Source: an uncultured Oscillospiraceae bacterium (lineage in GTDB: Bacteria; Bacillota; Clostridia; Oscillospirales; Acutalibacteraceae). Taken from it: 64,000 nucleotides of DNA. The translations under genes were made by a program, and so were the position numbers. This document shows positions 39,374-47,826 of the stretch, in pieces. How positions within the stretch are numbered: position 1 is the first letter of the stretch; every line of letters begins with the position of its first letter. The stretch spans positions 1 through 64,000 of the forward strand of contig CABUNG010000002.1 in assembly GCA_902492895.1 (NCBI GenBank), given 5' to 3'. The notes below the pieces were generated by a model. The model searched no databases, had not been told where the DNA came from, and saw nothing but the letters and a program-made list of their open reading frames with translations.

Positions 39374-40342
39374 ATGAGCCAATCGGTAACCATAGAAGAA
39401 GCGGCGCGCCTGCTGCTGGGCGCGGATCGCATCCTGCTGCTGACCCATCAGTATCCGGACGGCGACACCCTGGGATCCGGGTATGCGCTGTGCCGGGCAC
39501 TGCAGGGTCTCGGCAAAACGGTGCGGGTGGCGTGCTCCGATGAGATTCCGTGCAAATACGCCTATATGACCGCCGGGGTGGACGCCCCCGAATTTGATCC
39601 GGCGTTCATCTGTGCGGTGGACGTGGCGGACGCCAAACTGCTCGGTCCCCGCCTCGCGCCATATGCAGACCGGGTGGATCTGGCGATCGATCATCACGCC
39701 TCTCACCAGGATTTTCAGCAGAATCTGCTGCTCGACGCCGCGGCTTCCGCGACGGCACTCATCATCTACGACCTGCTGCAGTGCCTTGGCGCGGCCATCA
39801 CCCCCGCCATCGCCGACTGTCTGTATACGGGGCTCTCGACCGATACCGGCTGTTTCAAATACGGCAACACCACACCCTATGCCCATCGGGTGGCGGCGGA
39901 GCTGATGGACGCGGGGGCGGAAACCGAGACGATCAACCGGGTGATGTTCGACTGCAAATCCCGTGCGCGGGTGGAACTCGAGCGGCTGGCGCTCGAATCC
40001 ATGCGGTTTTACTGGGAAGGGCGGCTGGCGGTGATGATCATCACCAACGACATGCTGGAAACCAGCCGCGCCGCGGAAAACGATATGGAGGGGCTGGCCC
40101 CTCTTCCCCGTCAGATCGAGGGGGTTTGGGTGGGCATCACCCTGCGGCAGAAGGCTGACGGCAATTTCAAAGTCAGCGTACGGACTGGCAGCCACGCCGA
40201 TGCTTCCGCCATCTGTGCGGTTCTCGGCGGCGGAGGACATAAACAGGCAGCCGGATGCGCGGTGAACGGACCGGCCGATTCGGCGGTCGAAAAGCTCATG
40301 GACGCGGTGCGGACGGCCGTGCCGTCGATCGACTGCGCTTGA
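39374..40342 (+). CDS. nrnA: DHH-family phosphoesterase, NrnA-like (oligoRNase/pAp phosphatase)
   Basis: A 322-residue bifunctional enzyme that degrades short RNA oligomers and dephosphorylates 3'-phosphoadenosine 5'-phosphate. Motif I ILLLTHQYPDGDTLGSG, the DHH motif region LAIDHHASHQD, and the C-terminal DHHA1 motif GGGGHKQAAGCAV are all present. It lies between rbfA and truB, as in many Firmicutes. GGGAAAGGGG precedes the ATG. Confidence 0.92.
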   Translation: MSQSVTIEEAARLLLGADRILLLTHQYPDGDTLGSGYALCRALQGLGKTVRVACSDEIPCKYAYMTAGVDAPEFDPAFICAVDVADAKLLGPRLAPYADRVDLAIDHHASHQDFQQNLLLDAAASATALIIYDLLQCLGAAITPAIADCLYTGLSTDTGCFKYGNTTPYAHRVAAELMDAGAETETINRVMFDCKSRARVELERLALESMRFYWEGRLAVMIITNDMLETSRAAENDMEGLAPLPRQIEGVWVGITLRQKADGNFKVSVRTGSHADASAICAVLGGGGHKQAAGCAVNGPADSAVEKLMDAVRTAVPSIDCA

Positions 40343-40389
40343 GCGGACAGCCGTTCGCAGTACAGAACCTTCCGAAGGGAGGCGGGACG

Positions 40390-41289
40390 ATGGACGGGAT
40401 TCTCTGTTTGGATAAACCGGAAAATATGACGTCGTTTGCCTGCTGCGCCGTCCTCCGGCGCTTCATGCAGGAGAAAAAGGCGGGGCATACGGGCACGCTC
40501 GATCCAATGGCCACCGGTGTCCTGCCCGTCTGTTTCGGACGGGCTACCAGGGCGATTCCGCTGCTGCCGGTTCAGGATAAGCGCTATACCGCCACCCTGA
40601 CGTTCGGCTGCACAAGCGACACCCTGGATATCTGGGGAAACGTCACCTCTACCGGGAAACCCGTGCCGCCGCTCGACGCGATCGAGGCGGCGCTGTCCGC
40701 CTTCCGGGGCGATATCCGGCAGGTGCCGCCCATGATGTCCGCCCTCAAGCGGGACGGCATCCGGCTCTACGATCTGGCCCGCCGCGGCATCGAAGTGGAA
40801 CGGGAGGCCAGGCCCGTTACGGTGCATCGCCTGGAGCTGCTGGATTACCGGCCGGATGAAGGCACCCTGACTCTCGACTGTGCCTGCTCGAAAGGGACTT
40901 ACATACGGGTCATCTGCGACGATTTGGGCCGTATGCTTGGCTGCGGCGCGGTGATGTCCGCGCTGCGGAGAACCGAGGCGGCGGGATTTTCCCTGGCGCA
41001 GTGCCTGACGCTTGAGGAAGCGCGGAAATTGGCCGAAGAGGGCCGTCTGTCCGACCAGGTCCTGCCGGTCGAGGCAGCGTTTGCCGGTCATCCGGCCATC
41101 CGGGTGACGGCCGGTCAGGCGGCTAGGTTTCTGAACGGCGGAGCCCTGGCGCTCGACCGCCTGCCGACGGTGCCGTCCGGCATCGTCCGGGTTCAGAATC
41201 CGGACGGGGATTTTCTCGGGCTCGGAGAGCCGCGGGGGGAGGAACTCGCCGTGCTGCGCCTGTTCGGCGGATCGGGAAAGGACGGATGA
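40390..41289 (+). CDS. truB: tRNA pseudouridine-55 synthase
   Basis: TruB makes the universally conserved pseudouridine-55 in the T-loop of tRNA. The 299-residue protein begins MDGILCLDKPENMTSF. It has the catalytic motif GHTGTLDPMATGVLPVCFG with D38, and VPPMMSALKRDGIRLYDLARRGIEVERE. GGGAGG lies about 7 nt before the ATG. In many Firmicutes ribF follows truB; here a NUDIX gene comes next. Confidence 0.95.
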   Translation: MDGILCLDKPENMTSFACCAVLRRFMQEKKAGHTGTLDPMATGVLPVCFGRATRAIPLLPVQDKRYTATLTFGCTSDTLDIWGNVTSTGKPVPPLDAIEAALSAFRGDIRQVPPMMSALKRDGIRLYDLARRGIEVEREARPVTVHRLELLDYRPDEGTLTLDCACSKGTYIRVICDDLGRMLGCGAVMSALRRTEAAGFSLAQCLTLEEARKLAEEGRLSDQVLPVEAAFAGHPAIRVTAGQAARFLNGGALALDRLPTVPSGIVRVQNPDGDFLGLGEPRGEELAVLRLFGGSGKDG

Positions 41290-41292
41290 CGG

Positions 41293-41721
41293 TTGGATCG
41301 ATATGAAACATCCTGTGGGGCGGTGCTCTTCCGCAGAACGGCGGAGGGGCCGGCCTTTTTGCTCATTCGGCATGTAAACGGCGGTCATTGGGCGTTCCCC
41401 AAGGGCCATATGGAACCGGGTGAAACGGAGGAGGAGACGGCGCGGCGGGAGATCCGGGAGGAAACCGGCCTGGAAGCCGTGCTGGATACCCGTTTTCGCA
41501 CGAGCGTCCGGTATTCTCCGAAGCCGGGCGTCACAAAAGACGTGATTTACTTCCTGGGGGAGGAATCCTCGGATACCCTCCGCCTGCAGACGGAAGAAAT
41601 TGCTGCGTCCCGCTGGCTTCCGGAAGCCGAGGCACGCCAGCTCGTGACCTATGACAACGACCGGCAGGTGCTCGAACAGGCCATCGCCTATCTGCACCGC
41701 CAGGGAAAGGCGTCATCGTAA
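41293..41721 (+). CDS. NUDIX hydrolase, diadenosine-polyphosphate type
   Basis: A 142-residue protein with a complete Nudix box (GHMEPGETEEETARREIREETGL) matching GX5EX7REUXEEXGU. The opening SCGAVLFRR...FLLIRHVNGGHWAFPKG is typical of the Ap4A-hydrolase-like subfamily, which cleans up nucleotide derivatives made by aminoacyl-tRNA synthetases. Start is a TTG at 41293, 3 nt after truB; AAAGGA lies 10 nt upstream. Substrate not proven. Confidence 0.88.
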   Translation: MDRYETSCGAVLFRRTAEGPAFLLIRHVNGGHWAFPKGHMEPGETEEETARREIREETGLEAVLDTRFRTSVRYSPKPGVTKDVIYFLGEESSDTLRLQTEEIAASRWLPEAEARQLVTYDNDRQVLEQAIAYLHRQGKASS

Positions 41722-41723
41722 CC

Positions 41724-43013
41724 ATGGAAAAAATCGAATGGGAGAACGGCCTGCGGATTCTGCTTCTCCCCGAAGAGGACGCGCTGTCCGCCTCGGTGGA
41801 TATCTGGGTGGAGGCGGGGTCCCTTTATGAAGATCCCGCCCGGCAGGGGATATCCCATTTTGCCGAACATATGCTGTTCAAAGGAACGCGGACCCGGACC
41901 GCCCGGCAGATTTCCGAGGAAATCGATGCGCTCGGCGGATCCCTCAACGCCTATACGACCAGGCTGTACACCCGCTATTACGCGCAGGTGCTCGCCGCGA
42001 ATCCCCATCCGGCCGAACCCGGCCGGGTTCTCGATATCCTGCTCGACATGCTGCTCCATTCCCGCTTCGATCCGGCCGATCTCGAGCTCGAACGGGGCGT
42101 GATCCTCGAGGAGATGGCCATGTACGAGGATATCGGGGAGGATCTGGCCCACGAGGCGCTCTGCGCCGCTGTCTGGCCCCAGTCGCCGTTCGGGTGGCCG
42201 GTTTGCGGCCGCCCGGAGACCGTGAAGGCCATCACGGCCGACGCGCTGCGGGACTATGTCGCGCGGACCTATACGCCCGAGCGGACGCTGGTGGTGCTGG
42301 CCGGCCATTTTGACCGGGAGGAACTGCTCGGCAAACTGGCCGCCGCGCTCGGCAAACGCCCTCGCGGTGCGTCCCGGACCCGGCCGGCCGTGCCCGGGTT
42401 CTTTCCCGGGATCACCCTGCGCCGCAAGCGGTTTGAGCAGGTGAGTCTGGAGCTGGGGTTTCCGGGCCTCTCTTTTGACGATGAGCGGAGGCATGCCATG
42501 ATGCTGCTCAATTTCATCGTGGGCGGCGGAGCCTCCTCCCGGCTGTTCCTCCGTCTGCGGGAGGAAAAGGGCCTGGTCTACACCGTCTATTCCACCCATG
42601 AAGCGGTGAGGGGGACGGGACTGTTCACGATTGCCGCTTCGGTGGCACCCGCCAACCAGATGGAAGCCCTGCGGGAAATCCGGCAGCTGCTGGACGGCCT
42701 GTGCGGCAGAGACGCGATCACGTCCGCAGAGCTGGAACGGGCCAGGGCGCAGATCAAAGCGTCCCTGATCTTGGGGATGGAGACCGTGGTGTCCCGCGCT
42801 TACTACGCCGGACAGAACGAGCTCTATGCGGGGCGGGATATCCCGGTGAGGGAAACGCTCTCCCGCTTTGATGAGGTGACGCTCGAACAGGTGCAGTCCC
42901 TGGCCTCGGCGATGTTTCGGGGAAAATGGGCGTATGCCGCGGCCGGACCCGTCCGCCCGGACAAAGACGTGCAGGCGGTGCTGCAACCGGGGGATTCGTC
43001 CGCATTCGCCTGA
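41724..43013 (+). CDS. M16-family zinc metallopeptidase
   Basis: A 429-residue peptidase of the M16B (processing-peptidase-like) family. The inverted zinc motif H45-F-A-E48-H49 (SHFAEHMLFKGT) and the downstream acidic ligand region LERGVILEEMAMYED mark the active N-terminal half. The C-terminal half (FIVGGGASSRLFLRLREEKGLVYTVYSTHEA) has the conserved R/Y pair. It starts 2 nt after the NUDIX gene. The peptidase probably works in the cytoplasm, because no signal peptide is seen. In Firmicutes such genes are often near polynucleotide phosphorylase; here they end the nusA-truB run. Confidence 0.92.
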   Translation: MEKIEWENGLRILLLPEEDALSASVDIWVEAGSLYEDPARQGISHFAEHMLFKGTRTRTARQISEEIDALGGSLNAYTTRLYTRYYAQVLAANPHPAEPGRVLDILLDMLLHSRFDPADLELERGVILEEMAMYEDIGEDLAHEALCAAVWPQSPFGWPVCGRPETVKAITADALRDYVARTYTPERTLVVLAGHFDREELLGKLAAALGKRPRGASRTRPAVPGFFPGITLRRKRFEQVSLELGFPGLSFDDERRHAMMLLNFIVGGGASSRLFLRLREEKGLVYTVYSTHEAVRGTGLFTIAASVAPANQMEALREIRQLLDGLCGRDAITSAELERARAQIKASLILGMETVVSRAYYAGQNELYAGRDIPVRETLSRFDEVTLEQVQSLASAMFRGKWAYAAAGPVRPDKDVQAVLQPGDSSAFA

Positions 43014-43029
43014 ATTTGATTCTCGGATG

Positions 43030-43038
43030 TGTTATACT
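43030..43038 (+). promoter_or_regulatory. Extended -10 promoter of proB-proA
   Basis: TG-T-TATACT lies about 25 bases before the ATG of proB. No good -35 at the usual distance, so the extended -10 would carry most of the specificity. Confidence 0.5.
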
Positions 43039-43063
43039 AACGGAATGAAGAGGAAGTGTCCAT

Positions 43064-43864
43064 ATGGCAGAGGCTTCATCCATCACCGCGGCGGAGCGGG
43101 TGGTGGTCAAGGTCGGCACCTCGACCCTTACATATGAAAACGGCAAACTCAATATCCGCGCTATCGAGTCTCTCTGCAAAGTGCTCTGCGATCTGCAGAA
43201 TGCCGGACGGGAAATCATCCTGGTCAGCTCCGGGGCTATCGGCGTGGGGGTCGGCAAGCTCGGCCTGCGTGAGAGGCCGTCGAGTACCCGCGAAAAACAG
43301 GCGGTCGCCGCGGTCGGACAGTGCGAGCTGATGTTCATCTACGACAAACTGTTCGGGGAATACAATGCCACGGTGGCGCAGATCCTGCTGACGCGGGATA
43401 TCATGGAGAACGAACACTCGAAGCAGAATGTTCTGAACACCTTCACCACCCTGCTGGACATGGGGATTATCCCCGTCGTCAACGAAAACGATACGGTGGC
43501 GATCGATGAACTGGTAGGCGGACGCATCGGCGACAACGACACCCTGTCCGCCATCGTCGCCAGCCTGGTGGAGGCGGACCTGCTCGTGCTGCTGACCGAC
43601 ATCGACGGCCTGTATGATGCCGATCCGCGCACCCATCCCGAGGCGAAGCTCATCCCCGAGGTGCGGCAGATCGACGGCGAGCTGCTCTCTCTGGCCGGAG
43701 GCTCCGGGTCCAACCGGGGAACCGGCGGCATGGTGACCAAGCTGCATGCCGCGGAAATTGCGCAGAAAGCCGGAATCCCGACGGTGATCATGCAGGGCTC
43801 CCGCCCGGAACGGCTGTACGATTTGCTGGACGGCCGGCCGGTGGGCACCCGGTTCCTGCCGTAA
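43064..43864 (+). CDS. proB: Glutamate 5-kinase
   Basis: ProB phosphorylates glutamate, the first step of proline synthesis. The 266-residue kinase has VVKVGTSTLTYENGKLNIRAIESL, IILVSSGAIGVGVGKLG, IPVVNENDTVAIDEL, and NRGTGGMVTKLHAA near the C-terminus. It lacks the PUA domain of E. coli ProB, a normal variant in Firmicutes. It is followed by proA after 71 bases, with a short GC hairpin (ACCCGCC/GGCGGGT near 43883-43901) between them. Confidence 0.94.
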   Translation: MAEASSITAAERVVVKVGTSTLTYENGKLNIRAIESLCKVLCDLQNAGREIILVSSGAIGVGVGKLGLRERPSSTREKQAVAAVGQCELMFIYDKLFGEYNATVAQILLTRDIMENEHSKQNVLNTFTTLLDMGIIPVVNENDTVAIDELVGGRIGDNDTLSAIVASLVEADLLVLLTDIDGLYDADPRTHPEAKLIPEVRQIDGELLSLAGGSGSNRGTGGMVTKLHAAEIAQKAGIPTVIMQGSRPERLYDLLDGRPVGTRFLP

Positions 43865-43935
43865 GGCCGGGTTCATCTTTTCACCCGCCTGCCGGGCGGG
43901 TTTGGCAACCGATTGAGGAAAGAAGGGGGACAAGT

Positions 43936-45186
43936 ATGGATACATTGGACAGGATGGGGCAGCGGGCCAAAGCCGCCTCCCGCCTGCTCGCCGGAGCGGG
44001 AACAGAACAGAAAAACGCCGCCCTGTACGCCGTGGCACGGGCGCTGGAAGAACACAGCGCTGCGATATTGGAGGCCAACGCCGCCGACGTTGCGGCCGCG
44101 AGGGAGGCCGGGATGACCCCGGCGCTGATCGACCGTCTGACCCTGACTGCCGCCCGTATCGGGGGCATGGCGGACGGGGTGCGGCAGACCGCCGCCCTGC
44201 CCGATCCGATCGGAGAAGTCGTCGAGGGCTTCCGCCGTCCGAACGGCCTGAAAATCCGCCGGGAGCGGGTGCCGCTCGGTGTGGTGGGCATTATCTATGA
44301 AGCCCGTCCGAACGTGACATCCGACGCCGCCGCCCTCTGCCTCAAGGCGGGAAACGCCGTACTTCTCCGGGGCGGAAAAGAGGCCATCCGGGCCAATATC
44401 GCGGTCACTGCGGCGATCCGGGAGGGCCTGGCGTCCGCGGGGCTGCCCGCCGACGCGGTGCAGCTTCTGGAGGATACCTCCCGGGAAACCGCTTCCGCCA
44501 TGATGCGGATGAACGAATATCTCGACGTGCTCATCCCCCGGGGCGGGGCGGGCCTGATTCGGTCGGTGGTGCAGAACGCCACGGTCCCGGTCATCGAAAC
44601 CGGCACCGGGAACTGCCATGTGTATGTGGATAAGGATGCGGACGTGGCGATGGCGGCCGCCATCGCGGTCAATGCCAAAGCCTCCCGTCCCTCGGTCTGC
44701 AACGCGGCCGAAACCCTGCTCATCCACGCGGATATCGCGGAAAAGGCGCTGCCTGTGATCGCCGCCGGGATGCGGGAGCATCAGGTGGAGCTGCGCTGCT
44801 GTCCCAGGGCGGCCGCCATTCTGCGGGACGTGGAAACCGTAGCGGCCACAGAGGAGGACTGGGCGACCGAATACCTGGATTACATCCTGGCCGTGCGGGT
44901 GGTGGATTCCCTCGAAGAGGCGATGACCCACATCGCCCAGTACGGTACCGGCCACAGTGAGTGCATCGTCACCGATAACGAACGCGCGGCCGAAGCCTTC
45001 CTCGACGGAGTGGATGCCGCCGCCGTCTACGTCAATGCTTCCACCCGGTTTACGGACGGCGGGGAGTTCGGCCTGGGTGCCGAGATCGGCATATCGAACC
45101 AGAAGCTTCACGCGCGCGGCCCGATGGGGCTGCGGGAGCTGACCACCACGAAGTACATCATCATCGGAAACGGACAGATCCGCTGA
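43936..45186 (+). CDS. proA: Glutamate-5-semialdehyde dehydrogenase (gamma-glutamyl phosphate reductase)
   Basis: ProA reduces gamma-glutamyl phosphate with NADPH. The 416-residue protein has RVPLGVVGIIYEARPNVTSDAAALCLKAGNAVLLRGGKEA, the catalytic cysteine in KASRPSVCNAAETLLIH (normally SVCNA), and VYVNASTRFTDGGEFGLGAEIGISNQKLHARGPMGL at the C-terminus. Full length. Partner of proB in an operon. Confidence 0.95.
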   Translation: MDTLDRMGQRAKAASRLLAGAGTEQKNAALYAVARALEEHSAAILEANAADVAAAREAGMTPALIDRLTLTAARIGGMADGVRQTAALPDPIGEVVEGFRRPNGLKIRRERVPLGVVGIIYEARPNVTSDAAALCLKAGNAVLLRGGKEAIRANIAVTAAIREGLASAGLPADAVQLLEDTSRETASAMMRMNEYLDVLIPRGGAGLIRSVVQNATVPVIETGTGNCHVYVDKDADVAMAAAIAVNAKASRPSVCNAAETLLIHADIAEKALPVIAAGMREHQVELRCCPRAAAILRDVETVAATEEDWATEYLDYILAVRVVDSLEEAMTHIAQYGTGHSECIVTDNERAAEAFLDGVDAAAVYVNASTRFTDGGEFGLGAEIGISNQKLHARGPMGLRELTTTKYIIIGNGQIR

Positions 45187-45286
45187 CGCGGACCCACCTT
45201 TTGAACAGGCGGACGGCGCCTGTTTGACGATGGATTGTGCCCGTCGATTGCCTGAAGAACCGGGGCACGGAAAGGACTGGAACTGT

Positions 45287-46375
45287 ATGAGCGACTGGAA
45301 ACGGGTCGAAAATCCGGCCCCGATCGTCCGGAACAAAAAAACGGCGGAGCCGATGCCGGCCCCGGCTGCAGAAAGTGAAGAGCCGGTCAAAACGGCGAAG
45401 CCGGCTTCGTCCGTTCTGGCTGGAACACCGCCCGTTGAAAAACCGGTTCTCTTGCCCAAAGAGGAGACGGCGGCCGAAACGCCGTCTGAAAAAGGCGGGG
45501 AAAAACCCGAAAAACCGGCCGGGCAGGATCTCATCCGGCCGGATGAGAGTTCGCCCGAACCAGCTGAAAAAGACGCCTTTCCCGCATCCGATGAGAACCG
45601 TCTGCCCGGTTTTTCCGGGAGCTTGTCCATCCCGGATGAGTCCGGCGCCGAGGCGATCCGCTCCCCGCGGTATACCAAGCGCGGGCGGCGCAAGGGGCGG
45701 CTGTGGTATGCCGCCCCCTTGGGATTCCTGGTGCTGGTGCTGGCGGTAGTCGGGGTGGTGTCTCTGATCCTCACCGGTATCAACGCCATTCAAAAAGCGC
45801 AGGACGATACCCCCCTGCGCAAGGAACTGAACGATTTTCTGCTGCCGGTCATGCAGTATTGTCCCTCTCCGTTCACAAACGTCAACGATGAACAGCAGGA
45901 CGCTCTGCTTCTGGCCGCCATTTGGCGGATCACCAAAGCCGAGCAGGTGCGGCAATATCGTGAAGACGATCAAACCAGCGCGTATCCCGAGGACGAAGAG
46001 TATCGGATCCTGATTCCCATCGAGGAGATCGAGGCCTCTTACCGCTATCTGTTCGGACCCGATGCGGTGCCGAACCATCACAGCATCGAAGAGGAAAGCC
46101 AAGGCTTCGCGTTTGAATACGATCCCGACAACGCGTGCTATCATGTGCCGTTTACCACGGTCTCCGCCAACTATGTGCCGGTGATCGATACGCTCAAGCG
46201 CCAGAAAGACACCGTCACCGTCCGGGTGGCGTATGTTTCCAATAACGACATTGCCATCGACGACAACGGCAATGAAATCCAGCCGACACCCGAACAGGCC
46301 ACCTATGCCCAAATCTACACCGTGGTCAAGACAGCGGACGGCTGGGCGCTGACCTCGATCGCGAAAGAGGACTGA
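45287..46375 (+). CDS. Membrane protein with a disordered N-terminal tail and an extracellular domain
   Basis: A 362-residue protein. Residues 1-135 are rich in Glu, Pro and Lys and probably disordered. One membrane helix follows near residues 139-165 (LWYAAPLGFLVLVLAVVGVVSLILTGI). The C-terminal 195 residues are predicted to be outside the cell, with the sequence LRKELNDFLLPVMQYCPSPFTNVNDEQQDALLLAAIWRITKAE and an acidic end; no family is recognised. The start ATG 45287 follows AAAGGA by about 12 nt. It is followed by a strong terminator and may be transcribed with proBA. Confidence 0.75.
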   Translation: MSDWKRVENPAPIVRNKKTAEPMPAPAAESEEPVKTAKPASSVLAGTPPVEKPVLLPKEETAAETPSEKGGEKPEKPAGQDLIRPDESSPEPAEKDAFPASDENRLPGFSGSLSIPDESGAEAIRSPRYTKRGRRKGRLWYAAPLGFLVLVLAVVGVVSLILTGINAIQKAQDDTPLRKELNDFLLPVMQYCPSPFTNVNDEQQDALLLAAIWRITKAEQVRQYREDDQTSAYPEDEEYRILIPIEEIEASYRYLFGPDAVPNHHSIEEESQGFAFEYDPDNACYHVPFTTVSANYVPVIDTLKRQKDTVTVRVAYVSNNDIAIDDNGNEIQPTPEQATYAQIYTVVKTADGWALTSIAKED

Positions 46376-46383
46376 ATCCGAAC

Positions 46384-46430
46384 AAAAACCCGCTCCCCAT
46401 GGCCGCGGCCGGATAGGAGCGGGTTTTTGC
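46384..46430 (+). terminator. Terminator
   Basis: AAAAACCCGCTCC and GGAGCGGGTTTTT form a 13-bp stem with a GC-rich loop, followed by GCGT. It ends the membrane-protein gene, and the A-tract on the other side may serve the leftward RHH gene. Confidence 0.85.
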
Positions 46431-46439
46431 GTATCCCGA

Positions 46440-46610
46440 TTAATGGTCCAGATTGCTGGAACTGTCCTGTCTGCGCAGGTGCTCTTTTAAGACCAGATTG
46501 ATGTACTGGGAGAAGGACCGGTCCTGTTCTTCCGACAGAGCCCGGACTCTTTCAATCAGATCTTCGTCCAATGTGATGCTGACTTTCCGCTTCAAAGGCC
46601 GCATATTCAT
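46440..46610 (-). CDS. Small ribbon-helix-helix (CopG/Arc-like) DNA-binding protein
   Basis: A 56-residue protein. KRKVSITLDEDLIERVRALSEEQDRSFSQYINLVLKEHLRR forms a beta strand followed by two helices, as in CopG/Arc-type repressors and antitoxins, with a Ser-rich tail. Start ATG 46610, with GGAGG about 10 nt upstream. No toxin-like gene is adjacent, so it may act as a stand-alone repressor. It is too small to be certain of function, but the fold signature is clear. Confidence 0.8.
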   Translation of the reverse strand: MNMRPLKRKVSITLDEDLIERVRALSEEQDRSFSQYINLVLKEHLRRQDSSSNLDH

Positions 46611-46782
46611 CACCTCATTGCCTCCAGTATACTATTTTTGCGCGTTAGGTATTGATTTTTAGGGTAAAGTGGGATAAAGTAGGATTAAATACAAACTCCG
46701 TATTTCTTGGTTCAATCATTATTATAATTTTTAAGAAGTCAAAAGTCCATGCATTTTTGCCGTGATAAAGGAGGAAATCCCC

Positions 46783-47424
46783 ATGTCGTTGGAAGAACAG
46801 ATGAAATCCGGGCAGCTGTACTGTGAATACGGACATGCCGGAGCGGAGGATCAGGCGTATGAAAAGGTGATCGAAGAGCAGCGGAATCACTGTAAAGAGG
46901 TGATGTTCGATTTCAATCACACCCGGCCGGGCGACGTTAAAACCAAGCGCGCGCTGCTGGAAGGACTCTTGGCGGAGGTTGGGGAAGAGGTGTGGATCGA
47001 GTCCCCCGCCCATTTCGCATATGGGTGCAACACTCACATCGGTCATCATTTTTACGCCAACTTCCATATGGTGATCGTGGATGACGCCGAGGTGTTCATC
47101 GGCAACCATGTGATGTTCGGGCCGAACGTCACGCTGTCGGTGACGGGGCATCCCGTTTACGGGGAATTCCGCCGGGACGGCACCCAGTTTTCCCTGCCCA
47201 TCCGCATCGGAAACGACGTTTGGATCGGCGCGAACAGCGTGGTGCTCCCCGGCGTGACCATCGGCCATAACGTGGTAATCGGGGCGGGCAGCGTCGTCAC
47301 CCGCGACATTCCGGACAACAGCGTCGCTTACGGGGTGCCCTGCCGCGTCATACGGGAGATCACGGACAGGGACAAGGCGTATTATTACCGGGACCGGCCG
47401 GTGATTCCGGGCTGGACGAAATAA
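46783..47424 (+). CDS. Maltose/galactoside O-acetyltransferase-like protein
   Basis: A 213-residue left-handed beta-helix acetyltransferase of the LacA/Maa family. The N-terminal segment (KSGQLYCEYGHAGAEDQAYEKVIEEQRNHCK) is followed by hexapeptide repeats ending in IGNDVWIGANSVVLPGVTIGHNVVIGAGSVVTRDIPDNSVAYGVPCRVIR, with the catalytic histidine likely in VTLSVTGHPVY. It acetylates sugars with acetyl-CoA. AAGGAGG lies 8 nt before the ATG at 46783. It is followed 23 nt later by a very small gene. Confidence 0.92.
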   Translation: MSLEEQMKSGQLYCEYGHAGAEDQAYEKVIEEQRNHCKEVMFDFNHTRPGDVKTKRALLEGLLAEVGEEVWIESPAHFAYGCNTHIGHHFYANFHMVIVDDAEVFIGNHVMFGPNVTLSVTGHPVYGEFRRDGTQFSLPIRIGNDVWIGANSVVLPGVTIGHNVVIGAGSVVTRDIPDNSVAYGVPCRVIREITDRDKAYYYRDRPVIPGWTK

Positions 47425-47447
47425 AACAGACGTGGGAGGGGTGCGCT

Positions 47448-47585
47448 ATGGACGACACGACGATTTGGCTCCATCTGGATGACGGCACGACCCGCAAGAT
47501 CCGTTATCTCGCGGCCAGGGACGGCGTGACGATGGAGGAAAAAATCCAGCAACTCGTCTACTTATGGGCGGATGAGCTGGATTAG
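47448..47585 (+). CDS. 45-residue small protein
   Basis: Starts at an ATG with GGGAGG about 8 nt upstream, directly after the acetyltransferase gene. The sequence has a short strand (TIWLHLDDGTTRK), then helices (IRYLAARDGVTMEEKIQQLVYLWADELD). This layout resembles ribbon-helix-helix proteins. The reading frame is plausible but the function is unknown. Confidence 0.5.
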   Translation: MDDTTIWLHLDDGTTRKIRYLAARDGVTMEEKIQQLVYLWADELD

Positions 47586-47637
47586 AGCCATTTAATAAAC
47601 CTAAAATGTATATATAAGATATAATTATACTGTTTGT

Positions 47638-47677
47638 AAATAGAAATCCCCGCACATCTGTGCGGGGATTTCTATTT
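47638..47677. terminator. Bidirectional terminator
   Basis: AAATAGAAATCCCCGCACA and TGTGCGGGGATTTCTATTT form a near-perfect 19-bp stem with a 2-nt loop, with A and T tracts on both sides. It separates the acetyltransferase operon from the convergent esterase gene. Confidence 0.9.
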
Positions 47678-47826
47678 ACTGATTGGCTGAATGCATTCTG
47701 GGAAGGCGGGCCCAGCGCTTGGACAGCGGCCGGATTTCGATTCGGATAGGATGTCCAAAGCGGGTCCTGACCGCGGATGGCCATGGGATATCCTGAAAAA
47801 GGAGTCCGTTGGGGACGCACCGCGAA

